Source: Streptomyces netropsis
Lineage (GTDB): Bacteria; Actinomycetota; Actinomycetes; Streptomycetales; Streptomycetaceae
Assembly: GCF_014203545.1 (NCBI RefSeq)
Contig: NZ_JACHJG010000003.1
Span: forward strand, 742,627-806,626
Direction of reading: 5' to 3'
Length of the DNA stretch: 64,000 nucleotides
Shown piece by piece: positions 42,425-53,037 of the stretch. The notes below the pieces were generated by a model that worked only from the letters and a program-made list of their open reading frames with translations, ran no database searches and was not told the origin of the DNA. The position numbers were made by a program, and so were the translations under genes. How positions within the stretch are numbered: position 1 is the stretch's first letter; the number at the start of each line of letters is the position of its first letter.

Positions 42425-43513
42425 TCATGCCGCCGCCCTCTCCACTCGGTCCAGCCCGGCGACGACGCGCAGCAGGCTCTTGTGGTCGACGACGCCCAGG
42501 CAGCGGCCCTCGTCCACCACGCGGGCCGGGGAGCCGGTGCGGGCCACGGCCTCGATCGCGTCGGCGACCGTCGTGGCGGGGGCCAGGGCGGGGCCCGACT
42601 CGGCCTCGCCGCCGGTGGCGGGGCGCATCGCGCGGCGGACGGTGATGACCTGCTCGCGGGGGACGTCCCGGACGAACTCGCGGACGTAGTCGTCGGCCGG
42701 GGAGCCGACGATCTCCTCGGGGGTGCCGCACTGCACGATCCGGCCGCCGCGCATCAGCGCGATGCGGTCGCCGACGCGCAGCGCCTCCGACAGGTCGTGG
42801 GTGATGAAGACCATCGTGCGGCCCTCGTCCTCGTGCAGGCGGACGACCTCTTCCTGCATGTCCCGGCGGATCATCGGGTCGAGCGCGCTGAACGGCTCGT
42901 CGAACAGCAGGACTTCGGGGTCGGCGGCCAGTGCGCGGGCCAGGCCGACGCGCTGCTGCTGTCCGCCGGAGAGCTGGGTGGGGCGGCGGCCCTCCAGGCC
43001 GGCGAGGCCGACCTTCTCGACCATCTCCATGGCCTTGGCGCGGCGTTCGGCCTTGCCCACGCCCTGGATCTCCAGGCCGTAGGCGACGTTGTCGAGGACC
43101 GTGCGGTGCGGGAGGAGCCCGAAGTGCTGGAAGACCATGGCGGCGCGGTGCCGGCGCAGGTCGCGCAGTCGGCCGCGGTCCATGCCGACGACGTCCTCGC
43201 CGTCGATGGCGATGGCGCCGGAGGTCGGCTCGATGAGCCGGGTCAGACAGCGGACGAGGGTGGACTTGCCCGAGCCGGACAGGCCCATGACGACGAACAC
43301 CTCGCCCTGCCGGACGTCGAAGGAGACGTCGCGGACGGCGACCGTGCAGCCGGCTTCCTTGCGCAGGTCGTCGGGCGACAGTTCGGCCAGCGGGCCGTCC
43401 GGGACGCGGTCGGCCTTCGGACCGAAGACCTTCCACAGGTTGCGCACGGAGAAGACGGGCGGGGCCTCGGTGCTGCTGCCGGCCTCCATGGTCTGTGTAC
43501 CGTCAGCGCTCAT
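42425..43513 (-). CDS. Glycine betaine/choline ABC transporter ATPase
   Basis: A 362-residue OpuAA/ProV-type ATPase. Walker A is GLSGSGKST, the signature [15 protein letters not shown], Walker [14 protein letters not shown], and the switch ITHD. The long insertion after [17 protein letters not shown] is typical of the family. Residues about 290-362 form a single CBS-like motif ([38 protein letters not shown]), the ionic-strength sensor region in OpuA relatives. ATG 43513 uses the A of the preceding betA stop codon (TGATG), so it is translationally coupled. Confidence 0.94.
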   Translation of the reverse strand: MSADGTQTMEAGSSTEAPPVFSVRNLWKVFGPKADRVPDGPLAELSPDDLRKEAGCTVAVRDVSFDVRQGEVFVVMGLSGSGKSTLVRCLTRLIEPTSGAIAIDGEDVVGMDRGRLRDLRRHRAAMVFQHFGLLPHRTVLDNVAYGLEIQGVGKAERRAKAMEMVEKVGLAGLEGRRPTQLSGGQQQRVGLARALAADPEVLLFDEPFSALDPMIRRDMQEEVVRLHEDEGRTMVFITHDLSEALRVGDRIALMRGGRIVQCGTPEEIVGSPADDYVREFVRDVPREQVITVRRAMRPATGGEAESGPALAPATTVADAIEAVARTGSPARVVDEGRCLGVVDHKSLLRVVAGLDRVERAAA

Positions 43514-45072
43514 CACGCATCACCACCTAGGCTCGTGGCCGCACCGAGCAGTTCGGCGCACTTCTCCCCCACCATCAGTACTCCGATCATCGGGTTCACC
43601 GCGGGCATCGTCGGGAAGACGGACGCGTCGGCTATGCGTACGCCGTCGAGGCCGCGAATCCTCAACTGGGGGTCTACCACGGCGAGTTCGTCGGTGACAG
43701 CGCCCATGCGGCAGGTGCCCGCCGGGTGGTAGACCGTGTGCGCGACCTTCCGCGCGTACTCACTGATCTCCTCGTCCGAGGTGATCTCCGGACCGGGGCA
43801 CACCTCGCGCTTGAGCCACTTCGCGAGCGGCTCGGCCTTGGCGATCTCCCGGGCGATCTTGATGCCGTCGACGAGCGTACGGGCGTCGTAGTCGTCCTCG
43901 TCCGTGAAGTAGCGGAAGTCGAGGGCGGGCTTGACGGCCGGGTCGGCGCTGGTCAGGTACAGCCGGCCGCGGCTGTGCGGCTTGGGGATGTTCGGGGTCA
44001 TCGACACGCCGTGCTCGGGCTTCTCGTAGCCGAGCCGCTCGGGGTTGTCGGTGAACGGGATTTGATAGAAGTGGAACATCAGGTCGGGTCCGTCGGCCGC
44101 CGGGTCGCGGCGGATGAAGAGGCCCGCGTCGGAGTCCATCGCCGAGTTCTCGGGGATCGGCCCGTCGGTCTCCCAGACGATGACGGACTCGGGGTGGTCG
44201 AGCAGGTTCTCGCCCACGCCCGGCAGGTCGTGCTTCACGGGGATGCCCAGCGCCTCCAGGTCGGCCTGGGGGCCGATGCCGGAGTGCAGCAGCAGTCGCG
44301 GGGTGTCCACCGCGCCGGCGCACAGCAGGACCTCCCGGTCCGCCTCGACGATCATCTCGGTGCCGTCCGCGGTGCGGACCCGCACGCCGGTGGCCCGGGT
44401 GCCGTCCAGGACCAGCTCGTACGCCCAGGTCTCCAGCAGGATGCGGAGGTTGGGGCGGTCACCGGCCTCCATGTGGGGGTGGAGGTAGGCGACGGACGCG
44501 GAGGAACGCTTGTTGTTCTCCGGGTGGTACGCGAGGTCGAAGAAGCCGACGCCCTCGTGGAAGGGCTTCTTGTTGAAGCCCTCCACGCGCGGCACGTCGA
44601 CCGCCGCCTGGGCGGCCTCGACGAAGTCGCGGGCGATGGCATTACGGTCCTTCTCGTCCACCGGCACGATGTTGTTGCGCAGCCGGGCGAAGTACGGGTC
44701 CATCGACTCCGCGTCCCAGCCCTCGGCCCCGGCGGTGGCCCACTCGTCCCAGTCGCCGGGCAGCGGCTTGAAGGAGATCAGGGTGTTGTGCGAGGAGCAC
44801 CCGCCGAGCACCCGCGCCCGGCTGTGCCGGATGTGGGAGTTGCCGCGCGGCTGCTCGGTCGTCGGATAGTCGTAGTCCAGCTCGCCGCCGAGCAGACCGA
44901 GCCAGCGGCGCAGGGTCAGCACCTCGGGACGGTCGACGTCGGACGGGCCGCCTTCGATCACGACCACGGAGAGGCCCGGGTCCTCGGCGAGCCGGGAGGC
45001 GATCACCGATCCGGCGGTGCCACCACCGACGACGACGTAGTCGGCGGTGATCTTCTCAACTGCGGGGGGCAT
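43513..45072 (-). CDS. betA: GMC oxidoreductase, probable choline dehydrogenase
   Basis: A 519-residue FAD enzyme of the GMC family. The FAD-binding Rossmann motif is [20 protein letters not shown] and the second GMC signature region lies near [20 protein letters not shown]. Catalytic-end motifs are [12 protein letters not shown] (His) and [19 protein letters not shown] (Asn). Choline dehydrogenases oxidise choline to betaine aldehyde, which BetB converts to glycine betaine. The assignment to choline rather than another alcohol rests on the neighbours: betB 110 bases upstream and a betaine importer coupled directly downstream. Confidence 0.88.
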   Translation of the reverse strand: MPPAVEKITADYVVVGGGTAGSVIASRLAEDPGLSVVVIEGGPSDVDRPEVLTLRRWLGLLGGELDYDYPTTEQPRGNSHIRHSRARVLGGCSSHNTLISFKPLPGDWDEWATAGAEGWDAESMDPYFARLRNNIVPVDEKDRNAIARDFVEAAQAAVDVPRVEGFNKKPFHEGVGFFDLAYHPENNKRSSASVAYLHPHMEAGDRPNLRILLETWAYELVLDGTRATGVRVRTADGTEMIVEADREVLLCAGAVDTPRLLLHSGIGPQADLEALGIPVKHDLPGVGENLLDHPESVIVWETDGPIPENSAMDSDAGLFIRRDPAADGPDLMFHFYQIPFTDNPERLGYEKPEHGVSMTPNIPKPHSRGRLYLTSADPAVKPALDFRYFTDEDDYDARTLVDGIKIAREIAKAEPLAKWLKREVCPGPEITSDEEISEYARKVAHTVYHPAGTCRMGAVTDELAVVDPQLRIRGLDGVRIADASVFPTMPAVNPMIGVLMVGEKCAELLGAATSLGGDA

Positions 45073-45182
45073 GGGGGGTACTCCTCGGGGGCGGGAAAGT
45101 TCTTCGCTCGTACGGCACCGGCCCGGTCGGGCGGTGGCTTCGGTCGTCGGCCGTCGGTGTCACCGACCGGCTGCGCGGGGGC

Positions 45183-46685
45183 TCAGCCTCCGAACCAGCG
45201 CACCGGCTTCGGTGCGAGGTTCTGGTAGATGTGCTTGGCCTCGCGGTACTCGGCCAGTCCGGACGGCCCCAGCTCGCGCCCGATGCCGGACTTGCCGAAG
45301 CCGCCCCACTCCGCCTGCGGCAGGTAGGGGTGGAAGTCGTTGATCCATACGGTGCCGTGGCGCAGCCGGCCGGCGACGCGGCGCGCGCGGCCCGCGTCCT
45401 TCGTCCAGACGGCGCCCGCGAGCCCGTACTCGGTGTCGTTGGCGAGCGCGACGGCCTCGTCCTCGGTGCGGAAGGTCTCCACGGTGAGGATGGGGCCGAA
45501 GGTCTCCTCGCGGACGACCTTCATCGTGCGGTCGCAGCGGTCCAGGACGGTCGGCGAGTAGAAGTAACCGGCCGCCGGGCGGACGGCGTTCGGCTCGGGC
45601 TGGGCCCCGCCGCAGCGCAGCGCGGCGCCCTCGGCCAGCGCGGAGGCGACGTACGCCTCGGTCTTGTCGAGCTGCTGCGCGGAGACGAGCGGGCCGCACT
45701 CGACGCCGTCCGCGGTGCCCCGGCCGAGCTTGATCTTCTCGGCGCGGCGGGCGAGTTCGGCGACGAAGCGCTCGCTGACGGACTCCTCGACGATGAGGCG
45801 GGAGCCGGCCGAGCAGACCTGGCCGCTGTGGATGAACGCGGCGTTGAGGGCCTGGTCGACGGCGGTGTCGAAGTCCTCGTCGGTGGCGCAGGCGTCGGCG
45901 AAGACGACGTTGGGGTTCTTGCCGCCGAGTTCGAGGGCGACCTTCTTCACGGTCGGCGCGGCGGCCTGCATGACCTTGGTGCCGCTGGCCAGTCCGCCGG
46001 TGAAGGAGACGAGGTCGACGTCCGGGTGCTCGGAGAGACGGGCACCGACCGGGTCGCCCGCGCCGGTGACGAGGTTCGCGACGCCGGCGGGCAGGCCCGC
46101 CTCGACCAGCAGCCGGATCAGCTGCACGGTGGTCAGCGGGGTGACCTCGCTGGGCTTGATGACGAAGGTGTTGCCCGCGGCGAGCGCCGGGGCGATCTTC
46201 CAACTGGCCTGGAGGAGCGGGTAGTTCCAGGGGGTGATCAGCGCGCAGACACCGACCGGCTCGTGCACGACGACGCTGTGGACGTCGGCGGTGCCCGCGT
46301 CGACGACGCGCCCGGGGCCCTCGCCCACGACGAGGTCGGCGAAGTAGCGGAAGGCGTCGGCGACACAGTCGACGTCGGTGCGGCCCTCTTCGAGGGTCTT
46401 GCCGGTGTCACGGCTCTCGGTCAGCGCGATGGTCTCGCGGTCGCGCTGGAGGAGGTCGGCCACGCGTCGCAGCAGCGCGGCGCGCTCGGCGACGGGCGTG
46501 TGCGGCCAGGGGCCGGAGTCGAACGCGCGCCGGGCCGCGGCGACGGCCGCGTCGGTGTCCTCGGCGCCGCCCTCGGACACCACGGCGAGTGTCTTGGCGT
46601 CTGCGGGGTCGAGGACCTCCCGCTGCGCGCCGGACGCGGCGGCGCGCCACGCCCCGTCCACATGGATGGTCTCGACTGACGACAT
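45183..46685 (-). CDS. betB: Betaine-aldehyde dehydrogenase
   Basis: A 500-residue NAD(P)-dependent aldehyde dehydrogenase. Motifs are ITPWNYPLLQASWKIAPALA, SFTGGLASGTKVM (nucleotide loop), LELGGKNPNVVF with the general-base Glu, and SGQVCSAGSRLIVEES with the catalytic Cys. WINDFHPYLPQAEWGGFGKS near the end is typical of betaine-aldehyde enzymes. It makes glycine betaine, a compatible solute. ATG 46685 follows AGAAGAG. It is the first gene of the operon; a long hairpin lies 28-71 bases upstream of its start and may control it. Confidence 0.92.
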   Translation of the reverse strand: MSSVETIHVDGAWRAAASGAQREVLDPADAKTLAVVSEGGAEDTDAAVAAARRAFDSGPWPHTPVAERAALLRRVADLLQRDRETIALTESRDTGKTLEEGRTDVDCVADAFRYFADLVVGEGPGRVVDAGTADVHSVVVHEPVGVCALITPWNYPLLQASWKIAPALAAGNTFVIKPSEVTPLTTVQLIRLLVEAGLPAGVANLVTGAGDPVGARLSEHPDVDLVSFTGGLASGTKVMQAAAPTVKKVALELGGKNPNVVFADACATDEDFDTAVDQALNAAFIHSGQVCSAGSRLIVEESVSERFVAELARRAEKIKLGRGTADGVECGPLVSAQQLDKTEAYVASALAEGAALRCGGAQPEPNAVRPAAGYFYSPTVLDRCDRTMKVVREETFGPILTVETFRTEDEAVALANDTEYGLAGAVWTKDAGRARRVAGRLRHGTVWINDFHPYLPQAEWGGFGKSGIGRELGPSGLAEYREAKHIYQNLAPKPVRWFGG

Positions 46686-46712
46686 GTCTCTTCTGCCTTC
46701 CGATTTCCGAAA

Positions 46713-46756
46713 CGTCCCGTTACCGGCCGAGCAAAGTCGGACTCGGCAACGGGACG
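46713..46756 (-). promoter_or_regulatory. Leader hairpin of the betaine operon
   Basis: CGTCCCGTT (46713-46721) and AACGGGACG (46748-46756) pair perfectly, and nested inside are GCCGAG (46726-46731) and CTCGGC (46742-46747). On the operon's strand this structure ends 28 bases before the betB start codon. It could be an attenuator, an RNA-level regulator site or a DNA operator. It does not match any riboswitch class I know. Confidence 0.6.
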
Positions 46757-46858
46757 CCCCTAACCGGAAGGGCAAAACCTATGCCACTTCTTTCACAAAG
46801 AGTGACCCGAGTCACGTGAGCAGGGACGCTGCGTCACCGCCCCGGGTCACTCCGTGAG

Positions 46859-47776
46859 CTACGCCGGGCAGTACCCGGCCGGACAGAACGACCCCAGGAG
46901 CACCTTGAAGATCTCCAGGTGCGCGTCCCAGGCGTACACGGGCCCGGCGACCAGCAGCGCGTACTGCCGCCGGTCGGGCCCGGTGAAGGCGTGGATGATG
47001 ATGTGCCGCACGGTGCCGTCGTCCCGCTCGTAGGAGTACTCCAGCTCCGCCGTGTCACCCACCCTCCCGCTGACCCTTGCCAGGCTCAGCCGTCGGTAGT
47101 CCTTGTTCTTGGAGACCGTCTTCTCGGTCGCCACCAGCGATTCGTACGGGGTGCCCTCCGGGCCGTTCAGCGTGAAGACCTGGATCAGGCTCTTGTTGTC
47201 CGGGGTCTTGTAGAAGACGCTGGCGCCCTCCGTGCTGCGCCGCCAGTCCCGGGGCACGTCGAGGCGGAACCCGGCCGGGTCGTCGGTGCGCAGATACCCG
47301 GGCGGTGCTCCGCTGCCCGACAGGGTGCCGGGCGTCGTCGGCGACGGGGTGTACGGATAGCCACCGGTGCCGCCCGTCGTGGTGCCCCCCGTAGTGGTGC
47401 CCCCGGTCACGCTCGAACCGTAGGGCGTCGGGCCCGGCGTCTCCGGGGCGCTCAGGCTGGGCACGGGATCACCGGACGGGGAATCGTCGCCGTCGTCGTC
47501 CCGCAGCAGCGCCCAGGCCCCGATGCCGATCCCGCCCGCCAGCAGCACCCCGGCCATCACCCCGGCCAGGATCGACGCGTGCGAGGGGCCTCTGGGCAGG
47601 TCGTCCGGCTCGTCCGGGTAGTACGGCTCCTCCGGGGGCAGCCCGTCCGGGGGGACCGGCCCCATCCCGGTCTCGGTCTCCGCCTCCGGCGAAGGCCGGC
47701 GCGCAGGGCGGGCCGGCAGCGGCGTGGGCGGTAAGCCCTCGACCCATTGCTGCCGGTCCGCGTCCCAATAACTCAT
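46859..47776 (-). CDS. Single-span membrane protein of unknown function
   Basis: A 305-residue protein. The N-terminal 65 residues are Pro/acidic (MSYWDADRQQWVEG, EEPYYPDEPDDLPRG), about 68-90 is one membrane helix (SILAGVMAGVLLAGGIGIGA), 95-160 is a Ser/Thr/Gly/Pro stalk with a repeated TTGG motif, and 165-305 is an extracellular domain (YLRTDDPAGFRLDVPRDWRR, FYKTPDNKSLIQVFTLNGPE, LEYSYERDDGTVRHIIIHAF). The latter resembles PsbP/LpqN-like actinobacterial domains. It starts 13 bases after the stop of the next upstream gene and belongs to a three-gene unit. Confidence 0.75.
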   Translation of the reverse strand: MSYWDADRQQWVEGLPPTPLPARPARRPSPEAETETGMGPVPPDGLPPEEPYYPDEPDDLPRGPSHASILAGVMAGVLLAGGIGIGAWALLRDDDGDDSPSGDPVPSLSAPETPGPTPYGSSVTGGTTTGGTTTGGTGGYPYTPSPTTPGTLSGSGAPPGYLRTDDPAGFRLDVPRDWRRSTEGASVFYKTPDNKSLIQVFTLNGPEGTPYESLVATEKTVSKNKDYRRLSLARVSGRVGDTAELEYSYERDDGTVRHIIIHAFTGPDRRQYALLVAGPVYAWDAHLEIFKVLLGSFCPAGYCPA

Positions 47777-47789
47777 GTTCCCCGCCCCC

Positions 47790-48329
47790 TCACCCGAGCA
47801 GCCCGCTGATCGCCTGGACGACGGCTATGGCCGACGCCAGTCCCCCGGCGGTCGTGGCTCCGCCGGTCAGCAGCGCTCGCAGCCGGACCAGCCGCCCGCG
47901 CTCGGCCCGGCCGGTCCGCACCACCTCCTCCTCCAACTCCGCCAACTGCCCGTCGCAGCCGTCGAGCCCGTCGCCCTCCGCCCGTGCGAGCAGCGGCAAC
48001 TGCTGCCGCAGCAGCCGGACGGCCGCCAGCAGTTCCGGTGACGCGGACAGCAACTGCCGGGAGGAGTCCACCGCTTCGGCGTCGGGTCCCGTGGCGACCG
48101 CGCCGCCCGTCATCTCCCCGACGGCCACCCCGCCGTCCTCCGGCACCGACAGCGGTACGGCCACAGGGCCCGTCCCGCGCTCGGCGCCCTGCCCGACACG
48201 CTCCGACCGGTCCTCGGCACGGGAGCCGTCACCGGTGGCGATGGCGCCACCGGAGAACCGCCCCACAGCCACCCCGCCGGCCTTCCCGCGTCCCTCGCGC
48301 GCACGCTGCTCGCGCTGTTCGTCCGTCAT
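47790..48329 (-). CDS. Protein with repeated GGAxATG glycine motifs
   Basis: A 179-residue protein of unknown function. Two similar blocks lie at its N-terminus: GGVAVGRFSGGAIATGDGSR and GGVAVGEMTGGAVATGPDAE, each followed by acidic residues. A helical part (LLSASPELLAAVRLLRQQLP, CDGQLAELEEEVVRTGRAER) and a C-terminal hydrophobic segment (TTAGGLASAIAVVQAISGLL) follow. The gene overlaps the stop of the upstream gene by four bases (ATGA), and that gene ends in the same kind of block, so the two products probably meet through this motif. Confidence 0.7.
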   Translation of the reverse strand: MTDEQREQRAREGRGKAGGVAVGRFSGGAIATGDGSRAEDRSERVGQGAERGTGPVAVPLSVPEDGGVAVGEMTGGAVATGPDAEAVDSSRQLLSASPELLAAVRLLRQQLPLLARAEGDGLDGCDGQLAELEEEVVRTGRAERGRLVRLRALLTGGATTAGGLASAIAVVQAISGLLG

Positions 48330-49927
48330 CCCCCGACGCCTCCCGTCGCGTGCTTGGCCTGCGCGCCACTGCCCGTGGCCACCGCACCGCCGCTCATCGA
48401 GCCGATGAAGACACCGCCCTCGCTGACCTGCACGATCTGCTGCTCGAACTGATCGGTCTCATACCCCTTGGAACGCAGCGCGTCCCGCACACCGCTCGCG
48501 ATCCGGTCCTGGACCGTCTTCACGTAGCGGCTGATGTCCATCTCCTGGAACAGCGAGACGCTGCGCACCCCGGCCAGCTCCCGCACCGACCCCGCCGGGC
48601 CGTCCGGCACCGCGCGCCGCGGGTCGGCCAGCCACGTCCGGAAGAGCGTGATGCCCGTGCGGACCGCCGAGACGGCCGCGGCGAAGCCGGCGGCGGGCCC
48701 GGTCAGCAGCGCCCGCGCGCCGTCGCGCAGGATGTCCTCCTCGCCGCGCGCCGCGATCACATCGACCGCGCGGAACTCCGGACTGATCGGCGTCAGGACG
48801 TGCGGCACCACTTCCAGCACCAGCATCCCGCCCTGGGTGTGCACCCTGACCAGCACGGACACCACGATCTGCTCGTCCCACGCACCGACCCGCACCCGCA
48901 GGAAGTGCCGCCGCGCCTCGCCGCCCTCGTCGACGGATTCCCGCAAGTGCGCCTGGACGGTCGGCTCGTCGTACCGCACGGCGGGCCGCTGCGGGCCGAC
49001 GGGCAGATAGACGAACTCCTCGACCTCCAGGTCCTTGAGCCGGTCGCGGCTGGTCTCGGCGGCCGAGTCGCGCAGCGCCTCCAGCCGGGGCCGGATCAGC
49101 TCCACGACCGTGCGGCCCGTGAACGGTTCGTCGTCGTCGGTCTTGGCGAGCCCCTTGCGCTTGAGCTCCAGGGCGAACGACCACGGCTCGTACGGCCTGC
49201 CCATGCCGATGAAGGGCCGGAAGGGGTCGTAGATCGTCAGCCCCGCGTACTGCTCGCGGTCGATGGAGGCCCCGATGCGCCGGTAGCGTCCGGCCGGCAC
49301 GGCCCGGGGCCGGTGCAGGAAGGCCTCACGGCCCAGCTCCATCCGCATGACGGCCGCGACCCGCGAGCGGTGCAGCCACACCGGAAGGACCAGCAGCAGC
49401 GGGAAGAGCACGGCCGTCCAGTCGTCGCCGCCCTGGAACAGCACGACGACGGCGAGCAGCCAATAGCCGATCATGAGCACGGGCGGGGCGACCGGCAGCA
49501 GCCTCTTGAGGCCGCCGCTGCCCTTGAGGGCCTGGCGGAGGGTCGACTTGTCGACGACGTACACCGCCGTCCCGCGCCCGGCGGCGGCCCGCGCGCCCCA
49601 GGCGCCCAGGCAGACCACGGCGTACATGGCCGCCCACATCCCCGGCACCCCCAGCACCCCGCCGGTGCCGGTGGTCAGGTCGACGGCGAAGAAGGCGACC
49701 CACAGAGCGAGCAGGAGGAGCGCGGTCAGCACCTCCTGCCCGCGGGCTCTTAAGGCGTGGGCGAGCACCGGCACGACGTCGATGCCGAGCGACGGCGCGA
49801 TGGGTCTTTCCTCGTGTTCCACCAGCTCTTCGATGACGCGGCGGCGGAAGTCCGCGTCGAGATAGACACCCGCGCACAGCAGCCTCGTGGCCTCCGTGCG
49901 GGAGTCATGTGGACCGGACTGGGTCAT
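48326..49927 (-). CDS. Multi-span membrane protein ending in a GGAVATG motif
   Basis: A 533-residue protein. The first 60 residues are soluble (TRLLCAGVYLDADFRRRVIE), then come about four membrane helices between 70 and 190 (TALLLLALWVAFFAVDLTTG, MWAAMYAVVCLGAWGARAAA, IGYWLLAVVVLFQ, LLLVLPVWLHRS). Residues 200-500 are a large cytosolic domain (YAGLTIYDPFRPFIGMGRPY, FLRVRVGAWDEQIVVSVLVR). The end reads GGVFIGSMSGGAVATGSGAQ. No family recognised. ATG 49927 has GGGGGAC upstream. It is the first gene of a coupled unit with 47790-48329. Confidence 0.72.
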   Translation of the reverse strand: MTQSGPHDSRTEATRLLCAGVYLDADFRRRVIEELVEHEERPIAPSLGIDVVPVLAHALRARGQEVLTALLLLALWVAFFAVDLTTGTGGVLGVPGMWAAMYAVVCLGAWGARAAAGRGTAVYVVDKSTLRQALKGSGGLKRLLPVAPPVLMIGYWLLAVVVLFQGGDDWTAVLFPLLLVLPVWLHRSRVAAVMRMELGREAFLHRPRAVPAGRYRRIGASIDREQYAGLTIYDPFRPFIGMGRPYEPWSFALELKRKGLAKTDDDEPFTGRTVVELIRPRLEALRDSAAETSRDRLKDLEVEEFVYLPVGPQRPAVRYDEPTVQAHLRESVDEGGEARRHFLRVRVGAWDEQIVVSVLVRVHTQGGMLVLEVVPHVLTPISPEFRAVDVIAARGEEDILRDGARALLTGPAAGFAAAVSAVRTGITLFRTWLADPRRAVPDGPAGSVRELAGVRSVSLFQEMDISRYVKTVQDRIASGVRDALRSKGYETDQFEQQIVQVSEGGVFIGSMSGGAVATGSGAQAKHATGGVGG

Positions 49928-50055
49928 GCGTCCCCCGATCGTCGAACTCACCTACGAATATGCAGGAGTTGACGGATTTTCGGAGAATCCAGAATAAGCC
50001 AGAAGGCCCGCCATCGACCCCCTGCCGGAGGCAAATGACGGGCCGAAAAGCACCC

Positions 50056-50085
50056 CGTACGGACGTACGTCAGTACGCCCGTACG
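50056..50085. terminator. Hairpin terminator downstream of mdh
   Basis: CGTACGGACGTAC (50056-50068) and GTACGCCCGTACG (50073-50085) form a 13-bp stem with one mismatch that becomes a G-U pair on the mdh transcript. It lies about 58 bases past the mdh stop, in the gap before the divergently placed membrane-protein gene. Confidence 0.7.
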
Positions 50086-50114
50086 AAAAGCGGGTTGATC
50101 AGATGAGGCTCAGC

Positions 50115-51216
<1,102 letters not shown>

Positions 51217-51359
51217 CTATCCGACCGCGCACCATGCGAACCGCCGACCCTGTGTGGGACGCCTCACGGGTGCCCGTCCGGCGGATCTTTCGGCTACGGG
51301 CCGTCCTGCCGACTGCGGGCCGCCTGTGCCGCCTGCGGCGGCAAGCGCCCTGCGGGCAC

Positions 51360-51429
51360 GTCCTCGAACGCCGGACGGGCTTGATCGGGCCGGGCTCAGC
51401 CGAAACCAGCCCGTCCGGCGATCGAGGAC
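51360..51429. repeat. Extragenic palindromic repeat, copy B
   Basis: GTCCTCGAACGCCGGACGGG (from 51360) is mirrored by CCCGTCCGGCGATCGAGGAC (to 51429). It shares GTCCTC, CGCCGGACGGGCTTGATC and the closing GAGGACACC with the copy at 9335. It fills the middle of the 355-base gap 51133-51487, which holds no gene; the remainder has shorter CGG-rich palindromes. Confidence 0.78.
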
Positions 51430-51487
51430 ACCACCACCGCGCAGCGGAGGTCACACCGACACGGCCCGTAGGGGCAAAGCCGGCGTC

Positions 51488-52555
51488 CTAGCCGGCGGCG
51501 GACGCCGCACGCGGCACGGTGCAGCCCTTGCGGCCGGTCGTCAGCGTCGCGCAGGCCGAGGCCCGCTCGGGGCCGGCCACCGCGACCATGCGGGTGTAGC
51601 CGTCGGCGTCCCGGTCGACCCGGCCGTCCTCCGTACGGGCCGCCACCCCGCCGCCGGCCGCCGCGCTGACCCGCAGCGTGTCACCGGGGGCGGCCTGGGT
51701 GATGCGGGCCCAGGCCGCGCCGCAGACCTTGCTGTAGCGGACCTCGAGATAGGAGGTCCCTATGGTCGCGGAGCCGGCCGTGGTGGCGTGCCGGCCGCCG
51801 CAGCCCATGGTCTCCGGGTCCTTGCCCGCGCAGTCGGCGCCCGAGCACTTCACCCCGGCGGGCAGCCCGACGACGCTGCCGCTCGGCGACGTGCCCGGCC
51901 CGGCCTGCCCGCCCGTGTCGTCCTCGTCCATGCCGAAGAGCAGCAGCGCGGCGGCGACGACGAGCAGGGCACCGAGGACACCGGTCAGGAACAGGGCGAC
52001 ATGGGCGCGCGGCCGCCGCTCGTCCGGGATGGCGGCCGCCCGCACGTCGGGCGACTGCCCGGCCCCCACCAAGGAGGGCGGCGCGGACGCCCCACCGTCC
52101 GGCGGGGCGGATCGTATCTGCTCCGACCGGCCCCGCTGCGGGCCTGTCTGCGGGCCTATCGGATCGGCGTGGTAACCGCCGGGCTCACGGGACGCCGAGC
52201 TCACGGCCGGCGGGCCGAACTCGCCCAGCGCGGCGCGGGCCTGGGCGACGCGCACCCCGTCGAGGGTCGCGTCGTGCCGCTGCTCCGAACGGCTCCAGGA
52301 ACGCTCGGCCAGCTCCCACATCGTGCTCAGGTGCCCGACGTCGGCGCCCGTCGCCTCGGCCAGCGCCTCGGCCGCCGCGCGCGGCGGCAGCAGCCGCCCG
52401 TTCAGATAGCGCTCCCACGACGACTTGCTGTATCCGGTGCGGTCCGCGACGGCGGCGACGCTCAGACCGCTGCGTTCGACGAGTCTGCGCAGCTGCTCGG
52501 CGAACTCGCGCACGTGCGGGTCGAGTTCCTCCGGTAGCGCCTTCCAGCGAGGCAT
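51488..52555 (-). CDS. XRE-DUF2690 membrane-anchored regulator
   Basis: A 355-residue protein. Residues about 15-75 are an XRE HTH (LRRLVERSGLSVAAVADRTG, SKSSWERYLNGRLLPPRAAA). After a long Ser/Pro/Gly linker comes one membrane helix near 185-210 (HVALFLTGVLGALLVVAAAL). The outside part is a DUF2690 domain (GVKCSGADCAGKDPETMGCG, IGTSYLEVRYSKVCGAAWAR) with paired Cys. The layout, a DNA-binding domain inside and a Cys-rich domain outside, suggests a one-component membrane sensor. It is common in Streptomyces; the signal is unknown. Confidence 0.9.
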   Translation of the reverse strand: MPRWKALPEELDPHVREFAEQLRRLVERSGLSVAAVADRTGYSKSSWERYLNGRLLPPRAAAEALAEATGADVGHLSTMWELAERSWSRSEQRHDATLDGVRVAQARAALGEFGPPAVSSASREPGGYHADPIGPQTGPQRGRSEQIRSAPPDGGASAPPSLVGAGQSPDVRAAAIPDERRPRAHVALFLTGVLGALLVVAAALLLFGMDEDDTGGQAGPGTSPSGSVVGLPAGVKCSGADCAGKDPETMGCGGRHATTAGSATIGTSYLEVRYSKVCGAAWARITQAAPGDTLRVSAAAGGGVAARTEDGRVDRDADGYTRMVAVAGPERASACATLTTGRKGCTVPRAASAAG

Positions 52556-52943
52556 TGCCCTCCCCTGTCCCCCGATGCCTACGGTGAACCTTGCTCTGCC
52601 CTTCCGGTTACTTTTCCGTGCCCTTTCCTACCCCTTGCGCGCCCACTCCACAGCTTCGGCGCCGACTGTCCACAGGGATGCCGCAACTCGGCAGGTCAGT
52701 TCCCAACACCAGGGCGCACGGAAGTACTTGTGGTTGATCACATGCGTCACGCGCACGGGCGCACGCCCCCATGACGCCACCGGAACCGCTCCGCCCCGGC
52801 GTGCGCCGCGCAGCACTTTCGTCACATTCTGCGGACATCCGATACGCGACGGGGACCTCGTACCGAAACGGTCACCTCCGCGCCACAGAGCACCACCGGA
52901 CCTTGATCGGGATCGACGCGGTCGTGATCCTCAAGAGGAGGTG
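52556..52943. other. Intergenic region upstream of the XRE-DUF2690 gene
   Basis: No gene is supported. The part next to 52555 should hold the promoter of the XRE gene, but I see no clear boxes. The end near 52944 is taken by the icd terminator. Confidence 0.4.
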
Positions 52944-52980
52944 ACGGCCGGTCCTCCCACGGGGGTGGAGGACCGGCCGT
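52944..52980 (-). terminator. Strong hairpin terminator of icd
   Basis: ACGGCCGGTCCTCC (52944-52957) and GGAGGACCGGCCGT (52967-52980) form a perfect 14-bp stem with a nine-base loop, 57 bases past the icd stop. Confidence 0.9.
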
Positions 52981-53037
52981 GCCTTGTGTCCGCCTCGTGC
53001 CCGCCCTGTTCGTCGCCACCCGGTCGTCGCCCCCCTG

